Assembly (NCBI RefSeq): GCF_036014015.1
Contig: NZ_CP107905.1
Location: 7,812,001 to 7,876,000 of the forward strand
Source of the DNA: Streptomyces sp. NBC_00457
Lineage (GTDB): Bacteria; Actinomycetota; Actinomycetes; Streptomycetales; Streptomycetaceae
DNA: 64,000 nt
Reading direction: 5' to 3'
Made by a program: the position numbers and the translations under genes. The stretch's first letter is position 1; each line of letters starts with the position of its first letter. The notes beneath the pieces are model-generated. The model saw only the letters and a list, made by a program, of their open reading frames with translations, was not told where the DNA came from and searched no databases. This document shows, in pieces, positions 35,948-46,592 of the stretch.

Positions 35948-36783
35948 ATGAACGACCGTATGGACAGCGTGACCCAGGCATTCGTCACCCACCGCAACCT
36001 GCTGTTCACCGTCGCCTACGAGATGCTCGGCTCCGCCGCCGACGCCGAGGACGTCCTCCAGGAGACCTGGCTGCGGTGGGCGGGCGTCGATCAGAGCACC
36101 GTGCGGGACCAGCGCGCGCACCTGGTCCGGATCACCACCCGGCAGGCGCTGAGCCATCTGCGGACGCTCGGCCGGCGCAAGGAGTCCTACGTCGGCCCCT
36201 GGCTGCCCGAGCCGCTGCTGACCGCGCCAGACGTGGCCGAAGACGTCGAGCTGGCCGACAGCGTCTCGATGGCGATGCTGCTGGTACTGGAGACGCTTGC
36301 GCCGACCGAGCGGGCGGTGTTCGTGCTGCGCGAGGTGTTCGACCTCGGATACGACGAGATCGCCGAGGTGTCACCGGGCACGGGCCCACGTCGTCGAGCG
36401 CCGACCGCCCGGGGTCGCTTCCGCCGCCGAGACCCGCCGTACCGTCGAGGCGTTCCGGCGGGCGGTCGACGGGCGATCTGCAGCGCCTGCCAATTGCTCC
36501 GCTGGCTGGTCCGTATGCGGCTCCGTTGCGGGCCCTGAGGTGTTGTCGGTCCGCTGCGGCGCCGTCGTGGCTGGTCGCGCCCACGCGGCGGAGCCGCATA
36601 TCGATACAGCCCCGCGCCCCTTCGGGGCGCTGCCGAACCGCAGCCGACTTCACCGACCTGCTTGGACATCCTCGCGCCGGACGCGTCCTGCTGACCGACG
36701 ACGGCCTCATCACCGGGCTCTACGCCGTGCGCAACCCCGAGAAGCTGGCGCATCTGGAGCGGGAGACCACCTTGCGCCGCTGA
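35948..36783 (+). pseudogene. ECF41 (SigJ-type) sigma factor gene, disrupted by deletion and a dispersed repeat
   Basis: From ATG 35948 about 140 residues of sigma-2 and most of sigma-4 are intact (LLFTVAYEMLGSAADAEDVLQETWLRW, LAPTERAVFVLREVFDLGYDEIAE). Then a short deletion shifts the frame: the expected DNA-recognition helix is lost and HRARAHVVERRPPGVASAAE continues in another frame. The SnoaL-like C-terminal domain is almost gone and repeat copy F occupies its place. The family C-terminus resumes near 36690 (DDGLITGLYAVRNPEKLAHLE) and ends at 36783. Non-functional. Confidence 0.88.
36551..36645. repeat. Dispersed repeat, copy F, inside the ECF41 pseudogene
   Basis: ccgtcgtggctggtcgcgcc, then cacgcggcggagccgcatat, cgatacagccccgcgcccct and tcggggcgctgccgaaccgc. 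Closest to copy A. Confidence 0.85.
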
Positions 36784-36795
36784 GCTGCCCATGGG

Positions 36796-38100
36796 TCACG
36801 ACGGGACCGAGGTCTCCTTGTTGCGGGTGGCCTGAGCGGGCAGGGGCAGCGCGTCGGCGCCTGAGACGGACGACCGCCACAGCTCGCGGGCCGCCATGAC
36901 GGTGGCGAGCACCAGCAGGCCGTTGCGGACGAACAGCAGGGTGACGCCGAGGGAGTCGCTCGCCACGACATGTGCGAAGAAGACCGGGAACTCCAGCACC
37001 GTCACGAAGGACGCCGCCAGGACCAGCCCGGCGGGCACCCGCATCGGACTGGCGCGGAAGCAGAGACAGACGGCTGCCAGGCCCACCAGCCACACCAGGT
37101 ACTGGGGGCTGATCACCCGGCTCGTCGTCGTGAACATCAGCACCGCCACGAACGCGGCGTCGGCGAGCGTGTGCGTCACGAACCGCCCGGCCAGCAGCCG
37201 CCACAGCAGCAGCCAGCCGAAGGCGAGCCCGGTCAGGGCCAGGGCAGCGGTGCTGACGAGGCTCACGTACGGGCCGAGGAATTCGACCGAGCCGTAGTTG
37301 AGCAGTACCTCCCCGCTCCAGCCGAACTGCCGGGCCACATGGAACACCAGGGAGCCCAGCGACTCGACCTCGGTGCCACGGTCCCGCTGGAAGGTCAGGA
37401 AGGCGAAGGCGCCGGGCATCATCGCGGCGAAGAGCGCGGCCAGCGCCACGACCGTCACCCCGGCCGCCGCCCAGGCCCGCCGCCTCACCGCGCCGACCAG
37501 CAGCAGCACCGGCCACACCTTGAGCATCGCGCCGAACCCCACCAGCGCGCCCATCACCCGCGGATGCCGGGCCCCGGCGAGCAGCGCGGCCACCGCCACG
37601 GCCGTGACCATCACGTCGTACCGCGCGTACACGGTCGGTCCGAGCAGCGGGACGCCCGCCACCCACACCCAGGCGCCCCGCAGGGAGCGGCCGGGGCGCA
37701 GTCCCGCGTACAGGAGCAGGCCGAGGACGGCCAGGTCGGCGAGGAAGGCGAGGACGAAGAAGGCGCTCATGTAGTCCAGGAAGAACAGCAGCGCGGGGGA
37801 GAGGATCGCGAGGGCCGCGGCGGGCGGGTACTGCCAGGTGACGTCGCCGAGCGGGAAGGTGCCGGTGCGCAGCACATCGAACCAGCCCTGGTAGATGACC
37901 GACACATCGCTGGTGACGTCCGGGCCCGGGAAGACGAACACCTTGAACACATACAGCAGCAGCACCAGCCGGGTCAGGCCCCAGGTACCGAGCAGCCACA
38001 TCAGCGACCGCCTCGCGCCCGCACTGTCCACCTGAGCCCCTGTTCGTCCACGTCCGTCCTGGCAGGGCCATGATCCCCCACCCGGCTGTGCGCGGGCCAT
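36796..38100 (-). CDS. GT87-type (DUF2029) polyprenyl-phosphate-mannose-dependent mannosyltransferase-like protein
   Basis: A 434-residue polytopic membrane protein with about 10-12 helices and the GT-C layout of GT87 enzymes: an Asp-containing outer loop after helix 1 (GPDVTSDVSVIYQGW) and WQYPPAAAL. Family members add alpha-mannose from polyprenyl-phosphate-mannose to lipoglycans outside the membrane. ATG at 38100 or GTG at 38031 (preceded by agggg) could be the start; the latter looks better for initiation. It is divergent from a GT4 mannosyltransferase-like gene, only 41 bases apart, suggesting shared work on a phosphatidylinositol-mannoside-like glycolipid. Confidence 0.82.
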   Translation of the reverse strand: MARAQPGGGSWPCQDGRGRTGAQVDSAGARRSLMWLLGTWGLTRLVLLLYVFKVFVFPGPDVTSDVSVIYQGWFDVLRTGTFPLGDVTWQYPPAAALAILSPALLFFLDYMSAFFVLAFLADLAVLGLLLYAGLRPGRSLRGAWVWVAGVPLLGPTVYARYDVMVTAVAVAALLAGARHPRVMGALVGFGAMLKVWPVLLLVGAVRRRAWAAAGVTVVALAALFAAMMPGAFAFLTFQRDRGTEVESLGSLVFHVARQFGWSGEVLLNYGSVEFLGPYVSLVSTAALALTGLAFGWLLLWRLLAGRFVTHTLADAAFVAVLMFTTTSRVISPQYLVWLVGLAAVCLCFRASPMRVPAGLVLAASFVTVLEFPVFFAHVVASDSLGVTLLFVRNGLLVLATVMAARELWRSSVSGADALPLPAQATRNKETSVPS

Positions 38101-38141
38101 GAAGCACCGCCACTCGGAGGCGCCCGGTAGGGTCGGCCGCG

Positions 38142-39284
38142 ATGGACAAGACCCTGATCGTCACGAACGACTTCCCGCCCCGGCCCGGCGGTATCCAGGC
38201 GTTCCTGCACAACATGGCGCTACGGCTCGACCCGGAACGGCTCGTCGTCTACGCGTCCACCTGGAAGCGCACCCGCGAGGGCATCGAGGCCACCGCCGCC
38301 TTCGACGCCGAGCAGCCCTTCACCGTCGTACGCGACCGTACGACGATGCTGCTGCCGACGCCGCAGGTCACCCGGCGTGCGGCCGGGCTGCTGCGGGGGC
38401 ACGGGTGCACGTCGGTGTGGTTCGGGGCGGCGGCACCGCTCGGACTGATGGCTCCGGCGCTGCGGGCGGCCGGCGCCGAACGGCTGGTGGCGACCACGCA
38501 CGGCCACGAGGCCGGGTGGGCCCAGCTGCCCGCCGCGCGCCAGCTCCTTCGCCGGATCGGCGAGTCCACCGACACGATCACCTACCTCGGCGAGTACACG
38601 CGCTCGAGGATCGCTTCCGCACTGACACCGGCCGCGGCCTCCCGGATGGTGCAACTGCCGCCCGGCGTCGACGAGAAGACCTTCCACCCCGAGTCGGGAG
38701 GCGACGCGATCCGCGCCCGCCTCGGCCTGACCGACCGCCCGGTGATCGTCTGCGTCTCCCGCCTGGTCCCGCGCAAGGGCCAGGACACCCTGATCCTCGC
38801 CATGCCCAGAATCCTGGCCAAGGAGCCGGAAGCCGTACTCCTCATCGTCGGCGGCGGCCCGTACGAGAACGAACTGCGCAAGCTGGCCGCCGAAACCCGC
38901 GTGACCGCCTCCGTACGCTTCACCGGCCCCGTCCCCTGGTCCGAACTGCCCGCCCACTACGGCGCCGGCGACATCTTCGCCATGCCCTGCCGAACCCGCC
39001 GCCGCGGCCTCGACGTAGAGGGCCTCGGCATCGTCTACCTCGAAGCCTCCGCAACCGGCCTCCCGGTAGTCGCCGGCGACTCGGGCGGCGCACCGGACGC
39101 GGTACTGAACGGCGAAACGGGCTGGATAGTCCGAGGCGGCTCCGTCGAGGAGTCCGCGGACCGGATCACCACGCTCCTGGGAGACGCCGAGCTGCGCCAA
39201 AGGATGGGCGAACGGGGCAGGGAATGGGTCGAGGAGAGATGGCGCTGGGACCTGTTGGCGGAGAAGCTCAAAACGCTGCTGTAG
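38142..39284 (+). CDS. GT4-family glycosyltransferase (PimB-like)
   Basis: A 380-residue cytosolic GT-B enzyme. The N-terminal domain starts TLIVTNDFPPRPGGIQAFL, a hallmark of PimB/PimA-type phosphatidylinositol mannosyltransferases that use GDP-mannose. The C-terminal donor domain has VSRLVPRKGQDTLI, GGGPYENELRKLA, and the EX7E motif in EGLGIVYLEASATGLPVVAG. ATG at 38142. Paired divergently with the GT87 gene. The exact acceptor cannot be told from sequence. Confidence 0.9.
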   Translation: MDKTLIVTNDFPPRPGGIQAFLHNMALRLDPERLVVYASTWKRTREGIEATAAFDAEQPFTVVRDRTTMLLPTPQVTRRAAGLLRGHGCTSVWFGAAAPLGLMAPALRAAGAERLVATTHGHEAGWAQLPAARQLLRRIGESTDTITYLGEYTRSRIASALTPAAASRMVQLPPGVDEKTFHPESGGDAIRARLGLTDRPVIVCVSRLVPRKGQDTLILAMPRILAKEPEAVLLIVGGGPYENELRKLAAETRVTASVRFTGPVPWSELPAHYGAGDIFAMPCRTRRRGLDVEGLGIVYLEASATGLPVVAGDSGGAPDAVLNGETGWIVRGGSVEESADRITTLLGDAELRQRMGERGREWVEERWRWDLLAEKLKTLL

Positions 39285-39287
39285 TAC

Positions 39288-39370
39288 AGCGCCCCGTCAG
39301 GGGCGCGGGGAACTGCGCGACAAGCCACAACGAACCCGCACCCGCCCACAACGAATAACCCGCACCCCAC
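39288..39370. repeat. Dispersed intergenic repeat, copy G
   Basis: acagcgccccgtcaggggcg, then cggggaactgcgcgacaagc, cacaacgaacccgcacccgc. Starts within 4 bases of the GT4 stop codon, where its hairpin could terminate transcription. Confidence 0.8.
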
Positions 39371-39373
39371 TAG

Positions 39374-41038
<1,665 letters not shown>

Positions 41039-41054
41039 GATCCCAAGTGCCGGT

Positions 41055-42851
41055 CTACTTCTGGTAGATGGCCTCGATCTCGTCCGCGTAGTCCTTCGCC
41101 ACCACATTGCGCTTGAGCTTCAGCGACGGCGTCAGGTGGCCCGAATCCTCGGTGAACTGGGAGGACAGAATGCGGAACTTCCGCACCGATTCCGCCTTCG
41201 ACACCGCGGCGTTGCCGTCGTCGACAGCGCTCTGGATCTCCGCGAGCAGATCCGGGTCCTGACGCAGCGACGCCGCGGTGGAGCCCTCAGGCTTGCCGTG
41301 CTCGGCCGCCCAGCGGCCCAGGAACTCCTCGTCGATGGTGATCAGCGCGCCGACGAACGGCCGCGCGTCACCGACCACCATGCACTCCGCGACCAGCGCA
41401 TGCGCGCGGATCCGGTCCTCGATCACGGCCGGGGCGACGTTCTTGCCGCCCGCGGTGACGATGATCTCCTTCTTGCGGCCGGTGATCCGGAGGTAGCCGT
41501 CCTCGTCGAGGGTGCCGATGTCCCCGGTGTGGAACCAGCCGTCGGCCAGCGCCTCCTCGGTCGCGCCCGGGTTGTTCCAGTACTCCGTGAAGATGTGCTC
41601 GCCGTGCAGCAGCACCTCACCGTCGTCCGCGATCCGCACCACGGAGCCCGGCAGCGGCTGGCCGACCGTGCCGATCTTCTGCCGGTCCCAGGGGTTGAAG
41701 GTGGTCGCGGCGCAGGACTCGGTCAGGCCGTAGCCCTCCACGACCGGGAAGCCGATGCCGCGGAAGAAGTGGCCCAGGCGCTCGCCCAGCGGGGCGCCGC
41801 CGGAGATGGCGTACTCACCCTTGCCACCGAGCACCGCGCGCAGCTTGCTGTAGACCAGCTTGTCGAAGGTCTTGTGCTTGATCTTCAGGCCGAGCGACGG
41901 GCCCGACGGGGTGTCCAGCGCCTTGCTGTACGCGATCGCGGTGTCCGTGGCCTTGTCGAAGATCTTGCCCTTGCCGTCCGCCTGCGCCTTGGCGCGTGCG
42001 CTGTTGTAGACCTTCTCGAAGACGCGCGGCACGCCCAGGATCAGCGTCGGCCGGAACGAGGCCAGCTCGTCGGTGAGGTTCTTGATGTCGGGGACGTTGC
42101 CCAGCTTGATCGGCGCCATCATCGGCGCGACCTGCACGAGCCGGCCGAAGACGTGCGCCAGCGGGAGGAAGAGCAGGACGGAGCACTCGCCGGTGCGGAA
42201 GAGAGGCCGCATCCGCTCCACGATGTTCCCGCACTCGGCGAAGAAGTTGCGGTGGGTGAGCACACAGCCCTTGGGCCGCCCGGTGGTGCCGCTCGTGTAC
42301 ACGATGGACGCCGGGTCGTCGGCCTTCGCCAGCGAACCGCGCTCCTCGACCGTCTCGTCGGACACGTCCTGCCCGAGCCGGCCCAGCTCCTCGACCCCGC
42401 CGGCCTCGATCTGCCAGACGTGCTTCAGAGCGGGCAGCCGGTCGCGCACCGACTCGACGGCGGCCGCGTGGCTGTCCGTCTCCACGACACAGGCCGTGGC
42501 GCCCGAGTCACCGAGGATCCACTGCGTCTGCTCCGGCGAACTGGTCTCGTACACCGGCACGGTGACCGCGCCCGCGCACCAGATCGCGAAGTCGAGCAGC
42601 GTCCACTCGTAGCGGGTACGGGACATCAGGCCGACCCGGTCACCCGGCAGCACACCGGACGCGATCAGGCCCTTGGCGGCCGCGTGCACCTCCGCCAGGA
42701 AGGCGGTGGCCGTCACGTCCTGCCACACACCGCCCACCTTGCGGGCGATCACGGCGACGTCGGGATGCTGCGCGGCGTTTCTACGGACGATGTCGGTGAG
42801 ATTGCCGTCCGCAGGGACTTCGTACAGAGCCGGAAGGCTGAACTCGCGCAA
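41055..42851 (-). CDS. Long-chain acyl-CoA synthetase (AMP-binding)
   Basis: A 598-residue ANL-superfamily ligase that activates fatty acids via acyl-AMP. The P-loop-like AMP motif YTSGTTGRPKGCVLTHRN, the VEGYGLTESCA motif, GWFHTGDIG and the C-terminal GRKKEIIVTAGGKNV with the catalytic Lys region are all present. The start is TTG at 42851, supported by gaggag 8 bases upstream and no better ATG/GTG. It resembles the FadD15/FAA-like group. A GTACTC-N15-GAGTAC inverted repeat lies about 40 bases upstream. Confidence 0.93.
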   Translation of the reverse strand: MREFSLPALYEVPADGNLTDIVRRNAAQHPDVAVIARKVGGVWQDVTATAFLAEVHAAAKGLIASGVLPGDRVGLMSRTRYEWTLLDFAIWCAGAVTVPVYETSSPEQTQWILGDSGATACVVETDSHAAAVESVRDRLPALKHVWQIEAGGVEELGRLGQDVSDETVEERGSLAKADDPASIVYTSGTTGRPKGCVLTHRNFFAECGNIVERMRPLFRTGECSVLLFLPLAHVFGRLVQVAPMMAPIKLGNVPDIKNLTDELASFRPTLILGVPRVFEKVYNSARAKAQADGKGKIFDKATDTAIAYSKALDTPSGPSLGLKIKHKTFDKLVYSKLRAVLGGKGEYAISGGAPLGERLGHFFRGIGFPVVEGYGLTESCAATTFNPWDRQKIGTVGQPLPGSVVRIADDGEVLLHGEHIFTEYWNNPGATEEALADGWFHTGDIGTLDEDGYLRITGRKKEIIVTAGGKNVAPAVIEDRIRAHALVAECMVVGDARPFVGALITIDEEFLGRWAAEHGKPEGSTAASLRQDPDLLAEIQSAVDDGNAAVSKAESVRKFRILSSQFTEDSGHLTPSLKLKRNVVAKDYADEIEAIYQK

Positions 42852-42889
42852 GACTGCTGCTCCTCATAGGGCGCCGGCGCCACGACGTT

Positions 42890-42916
42890 GTACTCGATGA
42901 TTGAAACCCTGAGTAC
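42890..42916. promoter_or_regulatory. GTACTC-N15-GAGTAC inverted repeat between divergent genes
   Basis: Arms 42890-42895 and 42911-42916 in the 253-base gap between the acyl-CoA synthetase and phosphoesterase genes. Half sites resemble the reported MacR recognition half site GAGTAC, but the spacing is much wider. Tentative. The rest of the gap (42917-43104) has nothing I can name. Confidence 0.25.
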
Positions 42917-43104
42917 TAGTGGACTGCCCGGACGTTACCCGCCGGTATGGCTTCTTCGACAGGGGGTCCCGGCGAGATGTTCGCTGCGTCACACAGATTG
43001 GTGTTCCTTCTTGCACAGTAGTTCACGGTTCTGATGCCGTGCCAGTAACCGCAGGTCCAGCCTGCACTGTTCACGTACATCGCACAGGCCTACCCTTGAT
43101 CGCC

Positions 43105-43902
43105 ATGGCACCCTCACGACCCGGTAACCGCAGGGCACGCATTCATGTGGTCAGTGACGTGCACGGCAACGTCCGTGACCTGGCCAGAGCCGGTGACGGT
43201 GCGGACGCCCTGATCTGCCTCGGCGACCTGGTGCTGTTCCTCGACTACGCCGACCACTCGCGCGGTATCTTCCCCGACCTGTTCGGCGTGGAGAACGCCG
43301 ACCGCATCGTCGAGCTGCGCACCGCCCGGCGCTTCGAGGAGGCACGGGAGTTCGGGGCGAGCCTGTGGGCGGGCATCGGCGGGGACCGCGCCGCCGCGAT
43401 CGAGAAGGCGGTGCGCAAGCAGTACGCCGAGATGTTCGCGGTGTTCCCGACGCCGACGTACGCGACCTACGGCAATGTCGACATGCCGCCTTTGTGGGCC
43501 GAGTACGCCGGGCCGGGCACGACCGTCCTCGACGGGGAGCGGGTGGAGATCGGCGGCCGGGTCTTCGGCTTCGTCGGCGGCGGACTCCGCACGCCCATGC
43601 GCACGCCGTACGAGATCAGCGACGAGGAATACGCGGCGAAGATCGAGGCGGTGGGGGAGGTGGACGTGCTCTGCACGCACATCCCTCCGGAGGTCCCCGA
43701 GCTGGTCTACGACACCGTGGCGCGACGTTTCGAGCGCGGCAGCCGGGCGCTGCTGGCGGCGATCCGCCGTACCAGGCCGCGCTACGCCCTGTTCGGCCAC
43801 GTCCACCAACCCCTCGTCCGCCGGATGCGGCTCGGGGCGACGGAGTGCGTGAACGTGGGGCACTTCGCGGGCACGGGGAAGCCGTGGGCGCTGGAGTGGT
43901 GA
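43105..43902 (+). CDS. Calcineurin-like metallophosphoesterase
   Basis: A 265-residue phosphoesterase with all five metal motifs: SDVHGN, GDLV, GNVD, the His in CTHIPPE, and FGHVHQPLVR. The substrate may be a nucleotide or phosphoester; it cannot be narrowed further. ATG at 43105 has no ribosome site but TACCCT lies just upstream, consistent with a leaderless message. The frame is open back to 42919 but that extension lacks family similarity. Confidence 0.88.
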   Translation: MAPSRPGNRRARIHVVSDVHGNVRDLARAGDGADALICLGDLVLFLDYADHSRGIFPDLFGVENADRIVELRTARRFEEAREFGASLWAGIGGDRAAAIEKAVRKQYAEMFAVFPTPTYATYGNVDMPPLWAEYAGPGTTVLDGERVEIGGRVFGFVGGGLRTPMRTPYEISDEEYAAKIEAVGEVDVLCTHIPPEVPELVYDTVARRFERGSRALLAAIRRTRPRYALFGHVHQPLVRRMRLGATECVNVGHFAGTGKPWALEW

Positions 43903-44031
43903 GCGGTTTCCGGCAAGGCGGGCCATGGGGGTGAAGTCGGCAGATCGGGTGCGCGGTAGCCTTCACGCTGCACACACAGTGCGTATGAGATCTGGACGAT
44001 CTACCGGCCCGCATCTGGAGGAGCCACGGCG

Positions 44032-44472
44032 ATGGCGGAACACACCAGCTCGAGCATCACGATCGAGGCGGCACCGGCCGACGTCATGGGGGTGATCGCC
44101 GACTTCGCCCGCTACCCGGACTGGACCGGCGAGGTGAAGGAGGCGGAAGTCCTCCGGACGGACGGGCAGGGGCGTGCCGAGGAGGTCCGCCTGGTCATGG
44201 ACGCCGGGGCGATCAAGGACGACCAGACGCTGGCGTACACCTGGACCGGTGAGCACGAGGTGTCGTGGACGCTGGTGAAGTCCCAGATGCTGCGGTCCCT
44301 CGACGGCTCCTACATCCTCAAGCCGGCCGGCGCGGGTTCGACCGAGGTCACCTACCAGCTGACCGTCGACGTCAAGATCCCCATGCTCGGCATGATCAAG
44401 CGCAAGGCCGAGAAGGTCATCACGGACAGGGCGCTGGCGGGACTGAAGAAGAGGGTGGAGTCGGGGCAGTAG
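44032..44472 (+). CDS. SRPBCC/START-like lipid-binding protein
   Basis: A 146-residue single-domain START/polyketide-cyclase-like protein, ITIEAAPADVMGVIADFARYPDW at the N-terminus and a long C-terminal helix closing the hydrophobic pocket. Such proteins bind hydrophobic ligands in the cytosol. ATG at 44032 has ggagga upstream. It lies between lipid-related genes but no ligand is known. Confidence 0.85.
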   Translation: MAEHTSSSITIEAAPADVMGVIADFARYPDWTGEVKEAEVLRTDGQGRAEEVRLVMDAGAIKDDQTLAYTWTGEHEVSWTLVKSQMLRSLDGSYILKPAGAGSTEVTYQLTVDVKIPMLGMIKRKAEKVITDRALAGLKKRVESGQ

Positions 44473-44489
44473 GGGGCTCATCCGCGGTG

Positions 44490-44550
44490 CGCGGGCTGCG
44501 GCCGAGTGGGGGCTGGTCGCGCAGTTCCCCGCGCCCCTAGGGCGTTGCAG
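44490..44550. repeat. Dispersed intergenic repeat, copy H
   Basis: gagtgggggctggtcgcgca then gttccccgcgcccctagggc. Short variant like copy C. Confidence 0.75.
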
Positions 44551-44628
44551 CGGGCGGCGCCCACCCAGCAGGCGCCGGGCCGGCTCCGCTAAACTGCGGG
44601 CATTCGCCCGCCCAAGCTGCGGGCATGC

Positions 44629-44647
44629 GTGCCGCCTGGGGCGGCAC
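44629..44647. terminator. Small perfect hairpin in the gap before the ArsA-like gene
   Basis: gtgccgcc-tgg-ggcggcac, 8-bp stem and 3-base loop. The surrounding 293-base gap also holds repeat copy H and two ctgcgggcat direct repeats (about 44594 and 44617); no gene is seen. Confidence 0.4.
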
Positions 44648-44765
44648 GGGTGGGCGCAGGCGGCATCCCGTCAGCGCCGGGCCGCGCGACCCACCCCCGG
44701 TCCGCACCAGCGCCGGGCACCCTTGATACGAGGGCTGGGCGTCACGTCCGTTACGGTTCGAACCC

Positions 44766-45944
44766 ATGCGCACCATCCTGATCACCGGCCCGGGCGGCAG
44801 CGGCCGTACGACCGTCGCCGCCGCCACCGCACTCGCCGCCGCCCGCGACGGCATCGAGACGCTGGTGCTGAGCGGCGATCGGACGGACACGCTCGGGGCC
44901 GCCCTGGGGACGAGCGTCGGTCCGGCCCCGAACCGCGTCGCCCCGCACCTGACCGCCTGGCGCCCGGACGCCGCCGGCGCGTTCCGGGACGACCTCGCCG
45001 CCTTCCAGGAACGCGCGACCGCGGCCTTCGACCTGCTCGGCGCCTCACGGCTGGACCCGGAGGAAGTCAACCCCCTCCCCGGCGCGGAAGAGCTCACGCT
45101 GCTGCGTGCCCTGCGGGACGCCGCGCTCGCGGAGGCGCACGAACTGCTCGTCGTAGACCTCCCGGCCGTCCCCGACGCCCTGGCCCTCCTCTCGCTGCCC
45201 GAGGAGCTCCGCCGCTACCTGCGCCGCCTCCTCCCGCCCGAACGGCAGGCGGCCCGCGCCCTGCGCCCCGTGCTGGGGCGGCTCGCCGGGGTCCCCCTGC
45301 CCGCGGAGTGGCTGTACGAGACCGCCGCCCGCTGGGACACCGAGCTGGCCGCCGTCGAGGCCGTCGTCGCCGACCGGAACACCGTCGTACGACTGGTCGC
45401 CGAGCCCGGTCCGAGCGGCGCCGACGCCGTACGCACCGCCACCCTCGCCCTCGCCCTGCGCGGCCTGCGCCCCGACGTCCTCGTCGCCAACCGCGTCCTG
45501 CCCGACACCGCCGCCGACGACTGGCTCGCCGGTCCCGTCGCCCAGCAGCGCAAGGCACTGGAGGAGTGGGAGGGGTCGTACGAGATCCAGAACGTCGCCC
45601 ACCTGGGACGGGATCCGCGCGGCAGCGACGACCTCACCGCCCTCACCGTCCCCGGTGTCAACACACGCCCCTCCACCGTCGAGTGGCCGGTCACCGACCA
45701 GCTCGCCGACGACGGCGGCAGCCGGGTCCTCGTCTGGCACATCCCGCTGCCCGGCGCCCAGCGGGACGACCTGGACCTCGTCCGGCGCGGCGACGAACTC
45801 GTCGTCACCGCAGGGCAGTTCCGGCGTATCCTCCCGCTGCCGTCCGCCCTGCGCCGCTGCACCGTCGACGGCGCCGCCCTGCGCGACGGCGAGCTGCGCA
45901 TCCGATGCGTGCCGGACCCCGATCAATGGCCCCGGACCCGGTGA
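44766..45944 (+). CDS. ArsA/Get3-like ATPase
   Basis: A 392-residue deviant-Walker P-loop ATPase: GPGGSGRTTVAAA at residues 8-20, and VVDLPAVPDAL as the switch-like DxxP motif. C-terminally it has an alpha-crystallin-like beta domain (WHIPLPGAQRDDLDLVRRGDELVV), typical of bacterial ArsA-like proteins not tied to arsenite export. The lysine of the usual GKGGxGKT signature is altered to SGRTT, so nucleotide handling may differ. No arsB neighbour. ATG at 44766. Confidence 0.85.
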   Translation: MRTILITGPGGSGRTTVAAATALAAARDGIETLVLSGDRTDTLGAALGTSVGPAPNRVAPHLTAWRPDAAGAFRDDLAAFQERATAAFDLLGASRLDPEEVNPLPGAEELTLLRALRDAALAEAHELLVVDLPAVPDALALLSLPEELRRYLRRLLPPERQAARALRPVLGRLAGVPLPAEWLYETAARWDTELAAVEAVVADRNTVVRLVAEPGPSGADAVRTATLALALRGLRPDVLVANRVLPDTAADDWLAGPVAQQRKALEEWEGSYEIQNVAHLGRDPRGSDDLTALTVPGVNTRPSTVEWPVTDQLADDGGSRVLVWHIPLPGAQRDDLDLVRRGDELVVTAGQFRRILPLPSALRRCTVDGAALRDGELRIRCVPDPDQWPRTR

Positions 45945-46003
45945 AACCGGTACGCCCGTTCGGGTAACGTCGTAGAGACGAACCGTAGTCAGGAGAGTCC
46001 GCC

Positions 46004-46537
46004 ATGAGCGAAGAGCGCCCCGCGTCCGACCCCGCTCAGGAGAAGCTCGAGAAGTACGAGACCGCAGAGCGGGAAGCTGTCGACGAGGTCCGCGCGACCG
46101 ACGCCGACGCCTGGGCGACAGCGTGTGCCGAGGATCTCGCGGCGGAGAAGGCCCGCCGCCGCACCGCCTACGGCCCGCCTCCGGGTTCGGCCGCCGAGGA
46201 ACTGCGCAAGCTCGTCGACACCGTCGCGGACAAGCTGTCCGGTCTGCAGTCACCGCTGCTCGGCGCGGTCGCCGGACCCGCCGCCGAGCAGGTGGTGCGC
46301 CAGGTCGTCCAGCAGGCCAAGGCCGCGGTGGAGCCCGTGATCGAGCGCAACCCGGACGTCTTCGACCACCTCGCGGCCGCCGGCAACGAACTCCTCGCCG
46401 CCTACCGCTCCGCCGTCCAGGCCCAGGAGCAGCGCTGGACCGGCCGCATGGACGAACTGAACGAGTCCGCCGACCGGGACGACCCCGACGACCCCGACGA
46501 GGGCACCGGCCCCGGCCAACGCATCGACTTGGACTGA
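46004..46537 (+). CDS. SCO2127-like protein, upstream partner of glucokinase
   Basis: A 177-residue cytosolic, helical, highly charged protein. The N-terminus is acidic, the middle amphipathic (AAEQVVRQVVQQAKAAVEPVIE) and the tail Asp-rich. It lacks enzyme motifs. In S. coelicolor the equivalent gene, next to glkA, has been reported to influence glucose uptake and carbon catabolite repression. ATG at 46004 follows aggaga. It lies 55 bases before glkA on the same strand, so the two may be co-transcribed. Confidence 0.85.
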   Translation: MSEERPASDPAQEKLEKYETAEREAVDEVRATDADAWATACAEDLAAEKARRRTAYGPPPGSAAEELRKLVDTVADKLSGLQSPLLGAVAGPAAEQVVRQVVQQAKAAVEPVIERNPDVFDHLAAAGNELLAAYRSAVQAQEQRWTGRMDELNESADRDDPDDPDEGTGPGQRIDLD

Positions 46538-46592
46538 CGCCCCCCTCGGGTACGGTTGGCCGTAGCGGGGCTCGACCGAAACTGAGGGATTC

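Noticed and set aside
44723..45967. Arg/Pro-rich plus-strand frame overlapping the ArsA-like gene
   Set aside because: Composition is that of a shifted GC-rich frame. The ArsA-like frame has clear motifs and correct codon bias.
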